A stretch of 64,000 nt of DNA from Alphaproteobacteria bacterium (GTDB lineage: Bacteria; Pseudomonadota; Alphaproteobacteria; Caulobacterales; Caulobacteraceae). The position numbers were made by a program, and so were the translations under genes. Below the pieces are notes generated by a model, which searched no databases, had not been told where the DNA came from, and saw only the letters and a list, made by a program, of their open reading frames with translations. Where the stretch lies: assembly GCA_018821435.1 (NCBI GenBank), contig JAHJME010000025.1, positions 62,001 to 126,000 of the forward strand, in the 5' to 3' direction. Shown here piece after piece: positions 42,488-52,522 of this stretch (positions are counted from its first letter, which is position 1; each line of letters begins with the position of its first letter).

Positions 42488-43075
42488 ATGCGCTCCCGCA
42501 TGTCGGACCGTACCGGCGCTGCGATCCGCAAGCTGCGGCTTTCGCGCGGCTGGAGTCTGGCGGCGCTCAGCGAGCAGAGCGGCGTTCCCATCTCCACTCT
42601 TTCGCGAGTCGAGCTGGGCCAGAACGCCCTGAACTACGAAAAGCTGATGCGGCTGTGCCGCGCGCTGGAGGTTGACCTCGAGGGCCTGGTGACCCGCGAG
42701 GCCGAGACCGCGCCGGCGTCCTCGGGCCGCCGCTCGGTGATCCGCGCGGGCGACGGGCCGCCGACGCGGGTGGGCGGCAACACCGGCCGCCGCGGCGCCG
42801 ACGACCTGCTGTCGAAGAGCCTTTCGCCCATCGTCATCGACGTCACGGCGCGCAGCCTTGAGGCCCACGGCCCCCTCGCCGTGCATGTCGGCGAGGCCTA
42901 TGTGCTGATCCTCGACGGCCAGGTGGAATTCCACAGCCACCTCTATGCGCCCCTGATCATGCGCAAGGGGGACGGCGTCTATTTCGACGCCTCGGCCGGC
43001 TACGCCCTGATCGCCCCGGAGATGCCGGCCAAGGTGGTGCTGGTCGCGGCGGGCGAGACCAGCTTCGACCTCTAG
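42488..43075 (+). CDS. XRE-family regulator with C-terminal cupin
   Basis: A 195-residue repressor. The XRE helix-turn-helix is at about 10-65 (AIRKLRLSRGWSLAALSEQSGVPISTLSRVE) and a small cupin sensor domain follows (about 125-190, HVGEAYVLILDGQVEFHS). Such regulators sense a small ligand and control nearby catabolic genes. ATGs at 42488 and 42500 are both possible. It overlaps the convergent acyl-CoA ligase gene by 4 nt, so that ligase cluster is a candidate target. Confidence 0.85.
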   Translation: MRSRMSDRTGAAIRKLRLSRGWSLAALSEQSGVPISTLSRVELGQNALNYEKLMRLCRALEVDLEGLVTREAETAPASSGRRSVIRAGDGPPTRVGGNTGRRGADDLLSKSLSPIVIDVTARSLEAHGPLAVHVGEAYVLILDGQVEFHSHLYAPLIMRKGDGVYFDASAGYALIAPEMPAKVVLVAAGETSFDL

Positions 43076-44619
43076 GCGGTCACCGGCGGCTTGTAGGCGT
43101 CGCGCAGCTCGCGCTTCAGCACCTTGCCGATATGGCTGCGCGGCAGGGCGTCGACCAATTCCAGGTCGGCCAGCCGCTGGGTCTTGCCGACCCGGCCGTT
43201 CACGAAGGCCTTCACTTCATCGGCCGTGGCCGTCGCGCCGGGCTTCAGCGCCACGAACGCCACCGGGGTTTCGCCCCACGCGTCGGAGGGCACGCCCACC
43301 ACCGCGGCCTCCAGCACCGCCGGGTGCAGCGCCAGCTCGGCCTCCAGGTCGCTCGGATAGATGTTGAAGCCGCCCGAGATGATCATGTCCTTCTTGCGGT
43401 CCATGAGCGTCAGGAAGCCCTCCTCGTCGAACCGGCCCACATCGCCGGTGCGGATGAAGCGCAGGCCATCGGGGCTGAACCACTCGGCCTCGGAGGTCTT
43501 GCCCGGCTGGTTATGGTAGCCGACCATCATCGCGCCCGAGCGGCCGACCACTTCGCCGATCTCGCCCTGCGCCACTTCCTTGCCGTCCTCGCCGATCAGG
43601 CGGATGTCGTGGCCCGGCAGCGGGCGGCCCACGGTGTGCAGCTTGTCGGGGAACTCATGGGCTTGCAGGCCGCACGAGCCGCCGCCCTCGGTCATGCCGT
43701 AGAACTCGGTCAGCCCGCCCGGCCAGCGGTCCAGCACCTGGCGCTTCAGCTCGGCCGAGAACGGCGCCGAGGTGGCGAACTTCATCTGGTAGGACTTGAG
43801 GTCGTAGCGATCGAAGTCGGCGTACTCCATCAGCCGCCGGTACTGCACCGGGACCAGCATGGCGTGGGTGGCGCGGTGTTTCTCGGACAGATCGAGGAAT
43901 TGCTTCACGTCGAACTTCGGCATCAGCACCGCCGTGCCGCCGTTCGAGATCGTCGGCAGGTACGAGACCAGGGTCGTGTTCGAATAGAGCGGCGTGGAGA
44001 TCATCGTCACCGCCTCGGCGGGATAGACGCCCCGCCGGATCTGGCCCCAGCGCATCTGGTGCGGCTGGACGATGCCCTTGGGCGCGCCGGTCGTGCCGGA
44101 CGAATAGATGATGTTGAAGCCCTGGTCGGGATCGACCGCGTGCAGCACGGGCCTGGCGCCCTCGGCCGCCAGCCACTGCTCGAAGGGCACGCCGGCATCC
44201 GAGCCGTCCAGCGACACGCGCTTGGCCGCGACCTGATCGATCACGCCAGCCATGTGCTGGGCCAGTTGGGCGTCGAGGAAGAAGACCTTGGCCCCGCTGT
44301 CGTTGAGCTGGACGATCAGGCTCTCGGGCGTCGACGACGGCGCCAGCGGCGCCACGGTGGCCGCAGCGCGCAGGATGCCGAAGAACGTCGCGCCGTATTC
44401 CGCCGACGTGGTGGCGCAGATCGCCGCCACGTCCGCCTTGCCCACGCCGTCGCGCTGCAGGGCCACGGCGATGCGGTCCATCAGGCCGTCCAGCTCGGCG
44501 TAGCTGATGGTGCGCTTCGCATCGACCAGGGCCGGCTTGCCCTTGTGCTCGGCGGCCTGGGCGCGGATCACGTCCGCGATGGTCCCGAAATCCTGGGACA
44601 GAAGGTCTTCAGCAGTCAC
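43072..44619 (-). CDS. Acyl-CoA synthetase (AMP-forming ligase)
   Basis: A 515-residue class I adenylate-forming enzyme. The P-loop-like YSSGTTGAPKG, the YGMTEGGG motif, the hinge TGDVGRFDEEGF and the C-terminal catalytic lysine region HIGKVLKREL are all present. It would activate a carboxylic acid as its CoA thioester. The neighbours (GPH symporter upstream on the same strand, class III CoA-transferase further right) suggest uptake and CoA-dependent breakdown of an organic acid. The substrate is not readable from sequence. Confidence 0.87.
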   Translation of the reverse strand: MTAEDLLSQDFGTIADVIRAQAAEHKGKPALVDAKRTISYAELDGLMDRIAVALQRDGVGKADVAAICATTSAEYGATFFGILRAAATVAPLAPSSTPESLIVQLNDSGAKVFFLDAQLAQHMAGVIDQVAAKRVSLDGSDAGVPFEQWLAAEGARPVLHAVDPDQGFNIIYSSGTTGAPKGIVQPHQMRWGQIRRGVYPAEAVTMISTPLYSNTTLVSYLPTISNGGTAVLMPKFDVKQFLDLSEKHRATHAMLVPVQYRRLMEYADFDRYDLKSYQMKFATSAPFSAELKRQVLDRWPGGLTEFYGMTEGGGSCGLQAHEFPDKLHTVGRPLPGHDIRLIGEDGKEVAQGEIGEVVGRSGAMMVGYHNQPGKTSEAEWFSPDGLRFIRTGDVGRFDEEGFLTLMDRKKDMIISGGFNIYPSDLEAELALHPAVLEAAVVGVPSDAWGETPVAFVALKPGATATADEVKAFVNGRVGKTQRLADLELVDALPRSHIGKVLKRELRDAYKPPVTA

Positions 44620-44644
44620 GTCAACGCACTCCAGTCGGGGATTT

Positions 44645-46132
44645 TCAGCTCAGTTTGGACCGCCCGGCGGCGGGCCCGCCCTCCTGCGCCAGGTCGGCCG
44701 CGGCCGCAAGCTTGCGCAGGGTGTCCATGTGGCTGGCGCGGCTGATGCCGTAGCCCAGCAGCAGCAGGGCCGCGGTGCAGTAGAGGACGATCTGGGTGGG
44801 CACATAGACGAGGCCCAGGCCGCGGATGACGTCGACCGGGACCGAGCCCGGCTTCGCGCCGGTCGGGAAGTGGATCGCCCCGATGATCAGCCCGGCCGCG
44901 AAGATGCCGAGCCCGGTCGTTGACTTGTTGGCGAAGGCGATGGCGGCGAAGAACAGGCCCTCCTGCCGCCGCCCCGTCTTCAGCTCCGCGTCCTCGACCA
45001 CGTCGGCGATCATCGAGGAGAACAGGATGTTGGCGACGATCCCCAGACCGACGGACAGGATGTTGGTCACGAAGATCACGCCGAAGATGATCGGCGAGTC
45101 GTTGGCCGGGAACGCGCCCAGCAGCCGCAGGGCGATGGGGCCGATCTGGAACGCCAGGCCCGCCGGGATCAGCAGGATGGCCGTCGGGCGCTTGTCGAAG
45201 CGCTTGGCCAGGCGCGGGGCGGCGATGAAGGCCAGGATCGCAGCGGTCAGGCTGGAGAGGGCGAACAGCGCGATCTCGCCGGCGCCGAACTCCCAATAGT
45301 AGGTCGCGAAGTAGAGGTTGATGGCGAAGCCCAGGCCGATGCCCGCGTACAGGAAGAAGCTGGAAGCCAGGATCATCAGGAAGTTGCGGTTGTGCAGCGT
45401 GCCGACCATCTCGCGCGCCAGCGTTGCGACCGTGGCCCGGCGCTGTGGCGGATCGCGCAGGAACGGGATCTGGCGGTGGGTGCCGATCGAGGTGACCAGG
45501 ATCGCGAACAGCATCAACCCGCCGGCGAACAGGCCGTAGTTCGCGTAGCCCTGGGGATTGAGCTGGCCCACCGGGAATTCCGCAGTGGGCTTGAGGAAGA
45601 CCGCCAGCGCCAGGCCGTACACGGCCAGGCCGCCGGCCCAACCGAACAGGTAGCGGTAGCTCAGCAGCCGGGTCCGCTCGTCGTACTCGGTGGTCAGCTC
45701 GGCGGCGAGCGCGGCCGACGGGATCTCGTAGCAGCTGATGAAGCTGCGGATCAGCACGGCCACGGCCACGAGGTAGGCCACCTGCCCGCCCTGGCTCCAG
45801 CCGGTCGGCGGGTTCCAGATCAGGATGTAGGACAGCGCCACGGGGATGGCGGCGGCGTACATCCAGGGATGCCGCCGGCCCCACTTCGAGCGCGTGTTGT
45901 CCGAGAGCTGGCCGACCAGCGGGTCGATGAAGGCGTCCAGGATCAGCGCCAGCATGATCGCGAAGCCCACCGTCTGCGCCGGCAGGCCGACGACCTGGGC
46001 ATAGAAGAAGGCCAGGAAGTAGGAGAAGCCGTTGTCCTTCACCCCGAAGGCCACCGACCCGAAACCGTAGAACAGCCGCGTGGGCAGGCTCAGTCGTCGG
46101 GCGGTGGGATGCGCCGGGGTCTCGGTGGCCAA
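44645..46132 (-). CDS. GPH-family MFS symporter, copy 2
   Basis: A 495-residue, 12-helix transporter with the same signature layout as the symporter at 22355 (FYGFGSVAFGVKDNGFSYFL, DAFIDPLVGQLSDNTRSKWGRRHPWM, ADVVEDAELKTGRRQEGLFF). It lies 25 nt upstream of the acyl-CoA ligase start, so it likely forms one transcript with it. It probably imports the acid that the ligase activates. The two copies are diverged paralogues, not a recent duplication. Confidence 0.85.
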   Translation of the reverse strand: MATETPAHPTARRLSLPTRLFYGFGSVAFGVKDNGFSYFLAFFYAQVVGLPAQTVGFAIMLALILDAFIDPLVGQLSDNTRSKWGRRHPWMYAAAIPVALSYILIWNPPTGWSQGGQVAYLVAVAVLIRSFISCYEIPSAALAAELTTEYDERTRLLSYRYLFGWAGGLAVYGLALAVFLKPTAEFPVGQLNPQGYANYGLFAGGLMLFAILVTSIGTHRQIPFLRDPPQRRATVATLAREMVGTLHNRNFLMILASSFFLYAGIGLGFAINLYFATYYWEFGAGEIALFALSSLTAAILAFIAAPRLAKRFDKRPTAILLIPAGLAFQIGPIALRLLGAFPANDSPIIFGVIFVTNILSVGLGIVANILFSSMIADVVEDAELKTGRRQEGLFFAAIAFANKSTTGLGIFAAGLIIGAIHFPTGAKPGSVPVDVIRGLGLVYVPTQIVLYCTAALLLLGYGISRASHMDTLRKLAAAADLAQEGGPAAGRSKLS

Positions 46133-46275
46133 ATGCAGATCCTCCGGGGATGCGCGGCGTTCGCCGTCTTCCGTCGGCGCGAACCTGGGTCAGGCGCCCG
46201 GCCACGTCAATGCATTTGAGTATCTGGTACGCGCTCGCCAGCCGCCGAAGCGCGCCAGCCTGTTTGAACAGGCGG

Positions 46276-47544
46276 TCAGCCCGCCGCGGGCGACGCCAGG
46301 CCTTCGAACAGCGGGCGGACGTAGTGCTGGACCACGGTCTCGGGCGCCATGCCCGGGGTCCAGTAGTGAAGCTCGGCGGCCGCGTTGATCGCCGTGCTGA
46401 TGATCTGCGAGGCCACGTTCACGTCCACCGGCGCGATGGAGCCGTCGGCGATCCCGTCGCAGAGGATCGAGGCGAAGCGGTACGAGAGCCGGTTGAACCG
46501 CTGCATCAACGGCGGGCGCAGCACCTCGGGCACGGCGGTCAGGGCCGAGGTGCGCAGCAGCGGCGCCTCGCCGCTCACCTGATGCTCGATCAGCGCGGCG
46601 ACGGCGGAGGCCAGGACCTCCAGGCCCGAGCCCCCGGCCCGCTCGGCCGCATGGATTGCCCGCCACATGATCTCGAACGTGCGCTGGAAGCACGCGACCA
46701 CCAGATCGTCCTTGGTCTCGTTGTGGTGATAGAAGGCGCCCTTGCTGACGTTGAGCCGCGCCGAAATCCGCTCGACCGAGGCGCCGTGATAGCCCTCCTC
46801 GTTGATCAGGCAGGTGGCGGCGCGCAGGAACAGCTCGGACGAGGCGCTGGCGCTGGGTCCGTCCTCGCGGGTCAGGCACAGGGGTTTCAGCGCGGGCCAG
46901 GCTGTGCCCCTGGCGACGATGCCGTGGGTCAGGATGCCGGCCATCCGGTCGGCGGTGCGCGGATAGTCGGCGACCTCGGTCTGGTGCTGCCAGGCGACGA
47001 TCCAGAACATCTCGCTCAGCAGCAGGTGGGTGCGCGCGTTGCGGTCCAGGCGCGGCAGGACATCCGCGCCCGCCAGCAGGCCGCGGAAGCTGCGGAACAT
47101 CTCCACATAGGCCGTGTTCACAGCCTCGGAATTCAGCGCGCGGACGTCGTTGAACACCGGCAGGGCGTCGGCCTCGCCGAGGTCTACGCGGCGCGCGTGG
47201 TCGAACCAAGCGTGGATGAAGGCCGAGAGCCGCTCAACGTCGGTGGCCCCGCCGGCCCCCGCCGAGATCAGCCCTTCATAGGCCTCGACCCCTCGCAGGA
47301 AGGCGGCGGCGGCCAGCTCCTCCTTGTTGCGGAAGTAGTAGATGACCCCCGTAGGCACGAGGTCCAGACGCGCGGCGACGTCGCCAAGGGTCATGCCGCG
47401 CACGCCCTTGCGGTTCATCTCGGCCACCGCCGAACAGACGATGGCGTTGCGTTTGGCCTCGTAGCGCCGTGTGGGCTGGCGCTCCCCATTTTGACTTTTC
47501 GACGAGGCCCCAGCGTCGACTGTCATCCCCATGTCGCCGACCAT
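46276..47544 (-). CDS. Regulator with two complete TetR domains
   Basis: A 422-residue protein with two TetR units in one chain. Unit 1 HTH: RNAIVCSAVAEMNRKGVRG then TLGDVAARLDLVPTGVIYYF. Unit 2 HTH (about residue 215 onward): RAATCLINEEGYHGASVER then ISARLNVSKGAFYHH. Each is followed by its own helical ligand domain. Such double-length TetR proteins mimic a dimer in one chain. Starts at 47544, 47532 or 47526 are possible. It is divergent from the CoA-transferase gene (94-nt gap), its likely target. Confidence 0.8.
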   Translation of the reverse strand: MVGDMGMTVDAGASSKSQNGERQPTRRYEAKRNAIVCSAVAEMNRKGVRGMTLGDVAARLDLVPTGVIYYFRNKEELAAAAFLRGVEAYEGLISAGAGGATDVERLSAFIHAWFDHARRVDLGEADALPVFNDVRALNSEAVNTAYVEMFRSFRGLLAGADVLPRLDRNARTHLLLSEMFWIVAWQHQTEVADYPRTADRMAGILTHGIVARGTAWPALKPLCLTREDGPSASASSELFLRAATCLINEEGYHGASVERISARLNVSKGAFYHHNETKDDLVVACFQRTFEIMWRAIHAAERAGGSGLEVLASAVAALIEHQVSGEAPLLRTSALTAVPEVLRPPLMQRFNRLSYRFASILCDGIADGSIAPVDVNVASQIISTAINAAAELHYWTPGMAPETVVQHYVRPLFEGLASPAAG

Positions 47545-47638
47545 ACCGGAGTTCCAGGCGCGCCTCCATGGCCCCTGACGTAGGGTCAGTTGTGACAAGA
47601 GGCCGGGCGCGTCTAGGTTTGTCGCAGGAGGATCCGCC

Positions 47639-48811
47639 ATGCTGCTCGAGGGCTTGAAGGTCGTGGAGATGGCCACCTGGGTCGCCGGTCCCAGCGCCGC
47701 CGCCGTGCTGGCCGACTGGGGCGCCGAGGTGGTCAAGGTCGAGGGCCCGATCGGCGACGCCACGCGGGTGTTCCAGCCGGACACCGCCGAGAGCCCGGGC
47801 AATCCGATCTTCACCAACGAGAACCGCGGCAAGAAAGGCGTGATGCTGGACCTGGCCCGCCCCGAGGGTCGGCGCGCGCTGAAGGTGCTGCTGTCGACGG
47901 CGGACATCTTCGTCACCAACGTGCGGCCGGGGTCGCTGAAGCGGATGGGCTTCGACTACGACAGCCTGAAGGCCGAGTTCCCGACGCTGATCTACGCCGC
48001 CGTCACCGGCTACGGCTTGGTCGGTCCCGAGGCCGACGTTCCCGCGTTCGACATCACCGCCTTCTGGACCCGCAGCGGCGTGGCCCGGGCGATGATCCCG
48101 CCGGACCAGGAGCCGTTCCCCTCCCGCCCCGGCTTCGGCGACCACGTCACCGCGCTGGCCACCGTCTCGGCGATCCTGGCGGCGGTGCATGAGCGCCATT
48201 CCACGGGCAAGGGCCGGCTGGTGGAGACCAGCCTGATCCGGGCCGGCGCCTATGCCGTGAGCTGGGACCTGGCCATGCAGCTTCGCTACGGCGAGGTGCT
48301 GACGACCCAGGCGCGCGACGACCGGCCGGTCGGCATCTCCGGCTTCTTCCGCACCGGTGACGACCGCTACTTCTGCATCGTGCCCCGGACGGTGGACTGC
48401 TTCACCAACATGATGATCGCCATCGACCGGCCGGAGGTGCTGGCCGAGCCGCGCTTCGAGGCGCCGATCGTCGACATGGAGACCACCCGCGAGGTCCGCG
48501 CCATGTGCGACGAGGCGTTCGGCAAGATGACCCTGGCCGAAGCCGGCGAGCGCCTGACCGCCGGCGACATCGCCTGGGCGCCGATGGGCACGCTGGAGGA
48601 GCTGGCCTCGGCCGACTACGCCGAGACCGCGGGCTGTTTCATCACCGTCGAGGATGGTTGGGGCGGTTCGTTCCGCGGCGTCGCCTCCCCGGCCCGCTTC
48701 CCCGAAGGCGCGCCGCCGGTGGGCCGGGCCGCGCCGAAGCTGGGCGAACACACCCGCGAGGTGCTGGAGGCGGCTGGTCTGACCGCAGAAGAGATCGCCG
48801 CCGTGCTCTAG
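47639..48811 (+). CDS. Class III (CaiB/BaiF) CoA-transferase
   Basis: A 390-residue family III CoA-transferase. Family blocks include VVEMATWVAGPSAAAVLADWGAEVVKVE, NENRGKKGVMLDL and the aspartate D138 in PAFDITAFW, which matches the catalytic Asp of formyl-CoA transferase. It moves CoA between carboxylic acids. The ATG follows AGGAGGA. It is divergent from the double-TetR regulator and upstream of the amine oxidase. Together with the acyl-CoA ligase it suggests CoA-dependent catabolism. Confidence 0.88.
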   Translation: MLLEGLKVVEMATWVAGPSAAAVLADWGAEVVKVEGPIGDATRVFQPDTAESPGNPIFTNENRGKKGVMLDLARPEGRRALKVLLSTADIFVTNVRPGSLKRMGFDYDSLKAEFPTLIYAAVTGYGLVGPEADVPAFDITAFWTRSGVARAMIPPDQEPFPSRPGFGDHVTALATVSAILAAVHERHSTGKGRLVETSLIRAGAYAVSWDLAMQLRYGEVLTTQARDDRPVGISGFFRTGDDRYFCIVPRTVDCFTNMMIAIDRPEVLAEPRFEAPIVDMETTREVRAMCDEAFGKMTLAEAGERLTAGDIAWAPMGTLEELASADYAETAGCFITVEDGWGGSFRGVASPARFPEGAPPVGRAAPKLGEHTREVLEAAGLTAEEIAAVL

Positions 48812-48913
48812 GACGGGCAATCGACACCCGACGCCCGGCGGATATCGGACGGCGTATTGCCACTCGGCCGCGCACGGTGACACCTTGCGCCCGCGGTAAC
48901 GGGGGTATGGGAC

Positions 48914-50485
48914 ATGGGCATTTCGCGGCGGGCGTTCCTGGAGCGCGTGGGCAAGGCCGGCGGGTACGGCGCCATGTTCGTCACCATGCAGGGGCTTGGC
49001 CTGCTGGCGGTGTCCAAGGCCTATGCCGGTCCGCCGCAACTGCCGGCCGGCAGCGGCAAGGGCGTCAAGGTCGCCGTGCTGGGCGCCGGGATCGCCGGGC
49101 TGGTCTCGGCCTACGAGCTGCGCAAGGCCGGCTACGAGGTCACCGTGCTGGAGGCCCGCGAGCGGCCGGGCGGCCGCGCCTGGAGCGTCCGCAAGGGCAC
49201 GGTGATCCAGCAGGACGATCGGCCCGACCAGGTCGTCGACTGGACGGAGGGCCGCCACCATTACATGAACGCCGGCCCGGCCCGGATCCCCCAGAGCCAC
49301 CACGCGATCCTGGGCTATTGCCGCGACCTGGGCGTGCCGCTGGAGGTGATGGTCAACGGCAACCGCACCGCCAAGCTGGACTACAAGGGCCAGGTGGTGA
49401 GCAACGGCCAAGCCATCAACGACACCCGCGGCGCGTTCTCGGAACTGCTGGCCAAGGCCATCGACAAGGGCGCGCTGGATCGCGAGCTGACCGGCGTCGA
49501 TAAGCAGCGCCTGCTAGGCTACCTCGGCGCCTACGGCGACCTGGACCCCAAGCACATCTATTCGAACCGCGAAGGTCGGGCGGGCTTCCAGGCCTGGCCG
49601 GGCGGCTACGATCATCCGCCCAAGGGCGCCGACCCCCTGCGGATGTCCGACATGATGCAGGCCCAGTTCTGGGGCATCTCCGGCTTCTTCGAGGAGTTCG
49701 CCGAGATGCAGGCCACCATGCTGCAGCCGGTCGGCGGCATGGATCGGATCAGCTACGCCCTCTACGAGCAGGTGAAGCCGGCGGTGACCTTCGGCGCGGT
49801 GGTCAAGGAAATCCGGCGCGCCGGCAAGGGCGCCAAGATCGCCTACACCGTGGGCGGCGCGGCCCGCACCCTGGACGCTGACCATGTGATGATCACCATC
49901 CCGCTGCCGGTGCTGGCCAAGATTCCCGGCGACTTCTCGCCCCGCGTCCAGGAGGCGATCGTCGGCGGCGGCAAGACATATGGCCACGGCACCAAGGTGG
50001 CGTGGGAGTCCCGCCGGTTCTGGGAGCAGGACGACTTCCAGTTCGGCGGCCTGGGCTGGACCGACGAGCCCAATGAGCTGATCTGGTATCCTTCGGGCGG
50101 CTTCGGCGAGAAGACGGGCATCCTGATGGGCGCCTATTCGATCGGCTTCTCCGGCCCGTTCAACCCGCCGAAGTACGCGGCCATGTCGCTGGAGGAACGG
50201 TTCGCGATCTCGCGGCGGGTGATCGAGAAGTTCCACCCCGGCCACGGCAAGGAGCTGACGAAGCCGTTCTCCGTCTCGTGGAAGCACACGCCCTACAGCG
50301 AGGGCGTGGCGGTGAACTGGAGCGAGAACCAGCGGACCGGCGACTACGCCGTGCTCTGCAAGCCGGACGGCCCGTTCTATTTCGCCGGCGAGCACATGAG
50401 CTACATCAACGCCTGGCAGGAAGGCGCCGCGCTGGCCGCCCACGAGGCGATCAAGCTGATCCAGGCGCGGGTGTCGGCTCCTTAG
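48914..50485 (+). CDS. Tat-exported flavin-containing amine oxidase
   Basis: A 523-residue FAD-dependent amine oxidase. It has a twin-arginine leader (ISRRAFLERVGKAGG, with a hydrophobic stretch to AYAG), the dinucleotide fold VLGAGIAGLVSAYELRKAG and ERPGGRAW, and the C-terminal FAD block YFAGEHMSYINAWQEGAALAA. It would oxidise amines or L-amino acids in the periplasm, yielding ammonia and peroxide. It follows the CoA-transferase by about 100 nt. The specific amine is unknown. Confidence 0.87.
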   Translation: MGISRRAFLERVGKAGGYGAMFVTMQGLGLLAVSKAYAGPPQLPAGSGKGVKVAVLGAGIAGLVSAYELRKAGYEVTVLEARERPGGRAWSVRKGTVIQQDDRPDQVVDWTEGRHHYMNAGPARIPQSHHAILGYCRDLGVPLEVMVNGNRTAKLDYKGQVVSNGQAINDTRGAFSELLAKAIDKGALDRELTGVDKQRLLGYLGAYGDLDPKHIYSNREGRAGFQAWPGGYDHPPKGADPLRMSDMMQAQFWGISGFFEEFAEMQATMLQPVGGMDRISYALYEQVKPAVTFGAVVKEIRRAGKGAKIAYTVGGAARTLDADHVMITIPLPVLAKIPGDFSPRVQEAIVGGGKTYGHGTKVAWESRRFWEQDDFQFGGLGWTDEPNELIWYPSGGFGEKTGILMGAYSIGFSGPFNPPKYAAMSLEERFAISRRVIEKFHPGHGKELTKPFSVSWKHTPYSEGVAVNWSENQRTGDYAVLCKPDGPFYFAGEHMSYINAWQEGAALAAHEAIKLIQARVSAP

Positions 50486-50499
50486 GGCCGTCCCAACGA

Positions 50500-50529
50500 A
50501 AAAGGGCCGCGCGGTTCGCCGCGCGGCCC
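50500..50529. terminator. Hairpin terminator between amine oxidase and upp
   Basis: An 11-bp perfect GC stem (50504-50514 with 50519-50529) with a TTCG loop. An A5 run precedes it, which becomes a U-tract for minus-strand transcripts coming from upp; on the plus side no T-run follows. It also lies just after the amine oxidase stop. Confidence 0.7.
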
Positions 50530-50693
50530 GAAGTTCGAGGAAGGAGAACGCCCCGAGAGGGCAAGGCCACCTTGTGACCGGCGTTCACCTGGCGACAGCG
50601 GACACCGGTGTCGCGAGCCGGATTTACCGTCGGACGCCCAGGATCGAAGCACGGCCTGCCCTCGCTGCCCGAATCCTCGGCAAAAGCCGCCCG

Positions 50694-51323
50694 TCAGCGG
50701 GTGCCGTACATGCGGTCACCAGCGTCGCCGAGGCCCGGCAGGATGTAGCCGTGGTCGTTCAGGCGCTCGTCGATGGCGGCCGTCCAGACGCGGACGTCGG
50801 GGTGATGGCCGATGAACTTCGACACGCCCTCGGGCGAGGCCAGCAGGCAGGCCATGCGGATCGATTTCGCGCCGGCCTCCATCAGCCGATCGACGGCGGC
50901 GATGGCGGTGTTGCCGGTGGCCAGCATCGGATCGATCACCACCACGGTACGCTCGGCGATGTCGAGGGGCGCCTTGAAGTAGTATTCCACGCAGGCCAGC
51001 GTCTGGGGATCGCGATAGAGGCCGACGTGGGCCACGCGGGCGGCCGGCACCAGGTCCAGCATCCCGTCCAGCATGCCCATCCCCGAGCGCAGGATCGGCG
51101 CGAACACCAGCTTCTTGCCGGCCAGCTGCTGGGCCTTCATCGGCATCAGCGGGGTCTCGATCTCGACCTCCTCCATCGGCAGGTCGCGGGTGACCTCGTA
51201 GCAGAGCAGGCCGCCGATCTCCTTGAGCAGCTGGCGGAAGCTCTTGGTCGAGGTGTCCTTCCTGCGCATCAGGGTCAGCTTGTGCTGGACCAGCGGGTGA
51301 TCGACGACGGTGACGCCCTTCAT
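50694..51323 (-). CDS. upp: Uracil phosphoribosyltransferase
   Basis: A 209-residue UPRT converting uracil and PRPP to UMP. Visible features: [30 protein letters not shown] split near the N-terminus, the PRPP loop [14 protein letters not shown], and the C-terminal uracil-binding [12 protein letters not shown]. The ATG at 51323 is the family start; longer frames run through the next gene. It is the last gene of a three-gene unit with DUF1688 (URC4) and the URC1 homologue. In the yeast URC pathway UPRT (URC6) makes the UMP that is then degraded, so here it probably serves catabolism as well as salvage. Confidence 0.95.
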   Translation of the reverse strand: MKGVTVVDHPLVQHKLTLMRRKDTSTKSFRQLLKEIGGLLCYEVTRDLPMEEVEIETPLMPMKAQQLAGKKLVFAPILRSGMGMLDGMLDLVPAARVAHVGLYRDPQTLACVEYYFKAPLDIAERTVVVIDPMLATGNTAIAAVDRLMEAGAKSIRMACLLASPEGVSKFIGHHPDVRVWTAAIDERLNDHGYILPGLGDAGDRMYGTR

Positions 51324-51334
51324 GGCGGTATCCT

Positions 51335-52510
51335 CTAGAAAACCGTGCCGTCGGAGATGACGGCGATGGGCGGCGACAGGTCGGGCCGCTTGGCCTTGGC
51401 GATCCGCCGGCCCGCGGCCCAGGAGCCGCCCTCCAGCACGCGGGCCAGCGGGAAATCCTCGGCGGTGACGCCCAGGCGGTCGCGGACCATCGGGGCCAGC
51501 TGGTCCAGCAAGGCCACGGTCAGCGACCGCCAGCCGACCACCAGCGGGCCATCGACGGGATGGGCGCGGCCGGCGTCTTCGGGGTCCTTCAGGACCAGCA
51601 CGCCCAGGTCCACGAACAGGCCGCCGTTGCGGTATTCGGCCAGGCCGGTCAGGCCATCGACGTCCGTGACGGTGACGCCCGACGCCTCCAGGGGCTCGAT
51701 CAGCGAATAGCTCATCCACTGGCTGAGCTTGTGCAGCGGCACGAAGCCGTCGACGGCCGGATGGGTCCAGCAGTCGCCCAGCGGCACGCCGCCCAGGCTG
51801 AGACGGCCGGGCCAGATGGGACCCAGCGCCTGCAGCAGCACCTCCAGGATCACCGGCGCCGGCAACCGGCCGTTCTCGGCGTGCCTGGCCATGATGTCGA
51901 ACAGCGCGCCCGGTCGGCCGACCGCTTCGCCCAACCGGTGCAGCAGCGCGGCGCGGCCTTCGAGGCCCACCAGGGGGTTGTCGGCGGTGACCTGGAACGC
52001 CCGGCCGATCATGGCCGCGTCCACCTTGCCCAGGGCGTCGGCGCGCAGCGGGTCGGCGGGGTCGGACGACATGGCTCCGGATTCGAAGAACCGGAGCGAG
52101 GCGACGCCCAGGCCCTCGGACCGGCCCAGGACCGCGCCGGTGGCCGCGTCGCGATAGCGCCAGGCCGCGCCGGCGCCGGCGTCCAGCAGCACGGAGGGGA
52201 TCACCAGATCGAAGGCCGCCCGGCCCAGGGCGGCGGGATCGGAGGGCTTGTCCCGCTCGGCCCACAGGTCGCGGCCGTCCACGACGAAGTGCCGCCAGCG
52301 GGCGTGGAACGGAACCTTGAGGTCGGGGTAGTTGAGACGCACCGTCTCGGCGGTGAGGTCGGCGGCGGCGTCCAGGCGCGACAGGTCCAGGCGCCACTCC
52401 GCAAGCCCGCCGGCCTCGGCGATGGCGAGCATCTCGTGGGCGCGGTCCCGCACGGCGGAGGCGGTGAGGAGCGAGCGGGCGGTTGCTTGGTCGGAGATGG
52501 GCAAGATCAA
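51335..52510 (-). CDS. DUF1688 / URC4-urg3 family uracil catabolism protein
   Basis: A 391-residue DUF1688 protein, the URC4 component of the URC pyrimidine-degradation pathway described in Lachancea kluyveri. Typical stretches are [33 protein letters not shown] and the end block DGTVF. The biochemical step of URC4 is not settled in the literature I know; it acts after or with URC1 in releasing urea from the UMP-derived intermediate. It lies 11 nt upstream of upp and about 140 nt downstream of the URC1 homologue, with a repeat element between. Confidence 0.85.
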   Translation of the reverse strand: MILPISDQATARSLLTASAVRDRAHEMLAIAEAGGLAEWRLDLSRLDAAADLTAETVRLNYPDLKVPFHARWRHFVVDGRDLWAERDKPSDPAALGRAAFDLVIPSVLLDAGAGAAWRYRDAATGAVLGRSEGLGVASLRFFESGAMSSDPADPLRADALGKVDAAMIGRAFQVTADNPLVGLEGRAALLHRLGEAVGRPGALFDIMARHAENGRLPAPVILEVLLQALGPIWPGRLSLGGVPLGDCWTHPAVDGFVPLHKLSQWMSYSLIEPLEASGVTVTDVDGLTGLAEYRNGGLFVDLGVLVLKDPEDAGRAHPVDGPLVVGWRSLTVALLDQLAPMVRDRLGVTAEDFPLARVLEGGSWAAGRRIAKAKRPDLSPPIAVISDGTVF

Positions 52511-52522
52511 TCCAAATCGAAT

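Noticed and set aside
22355..46132. The two GPH symporters as sugar transporters
   Set aside because: The family name suggests sugars, but neither has glycosidase or sugar-kinase neighbours. Copy 2 lies with an acyl-CoA ligase, so I do not assign a sugar.
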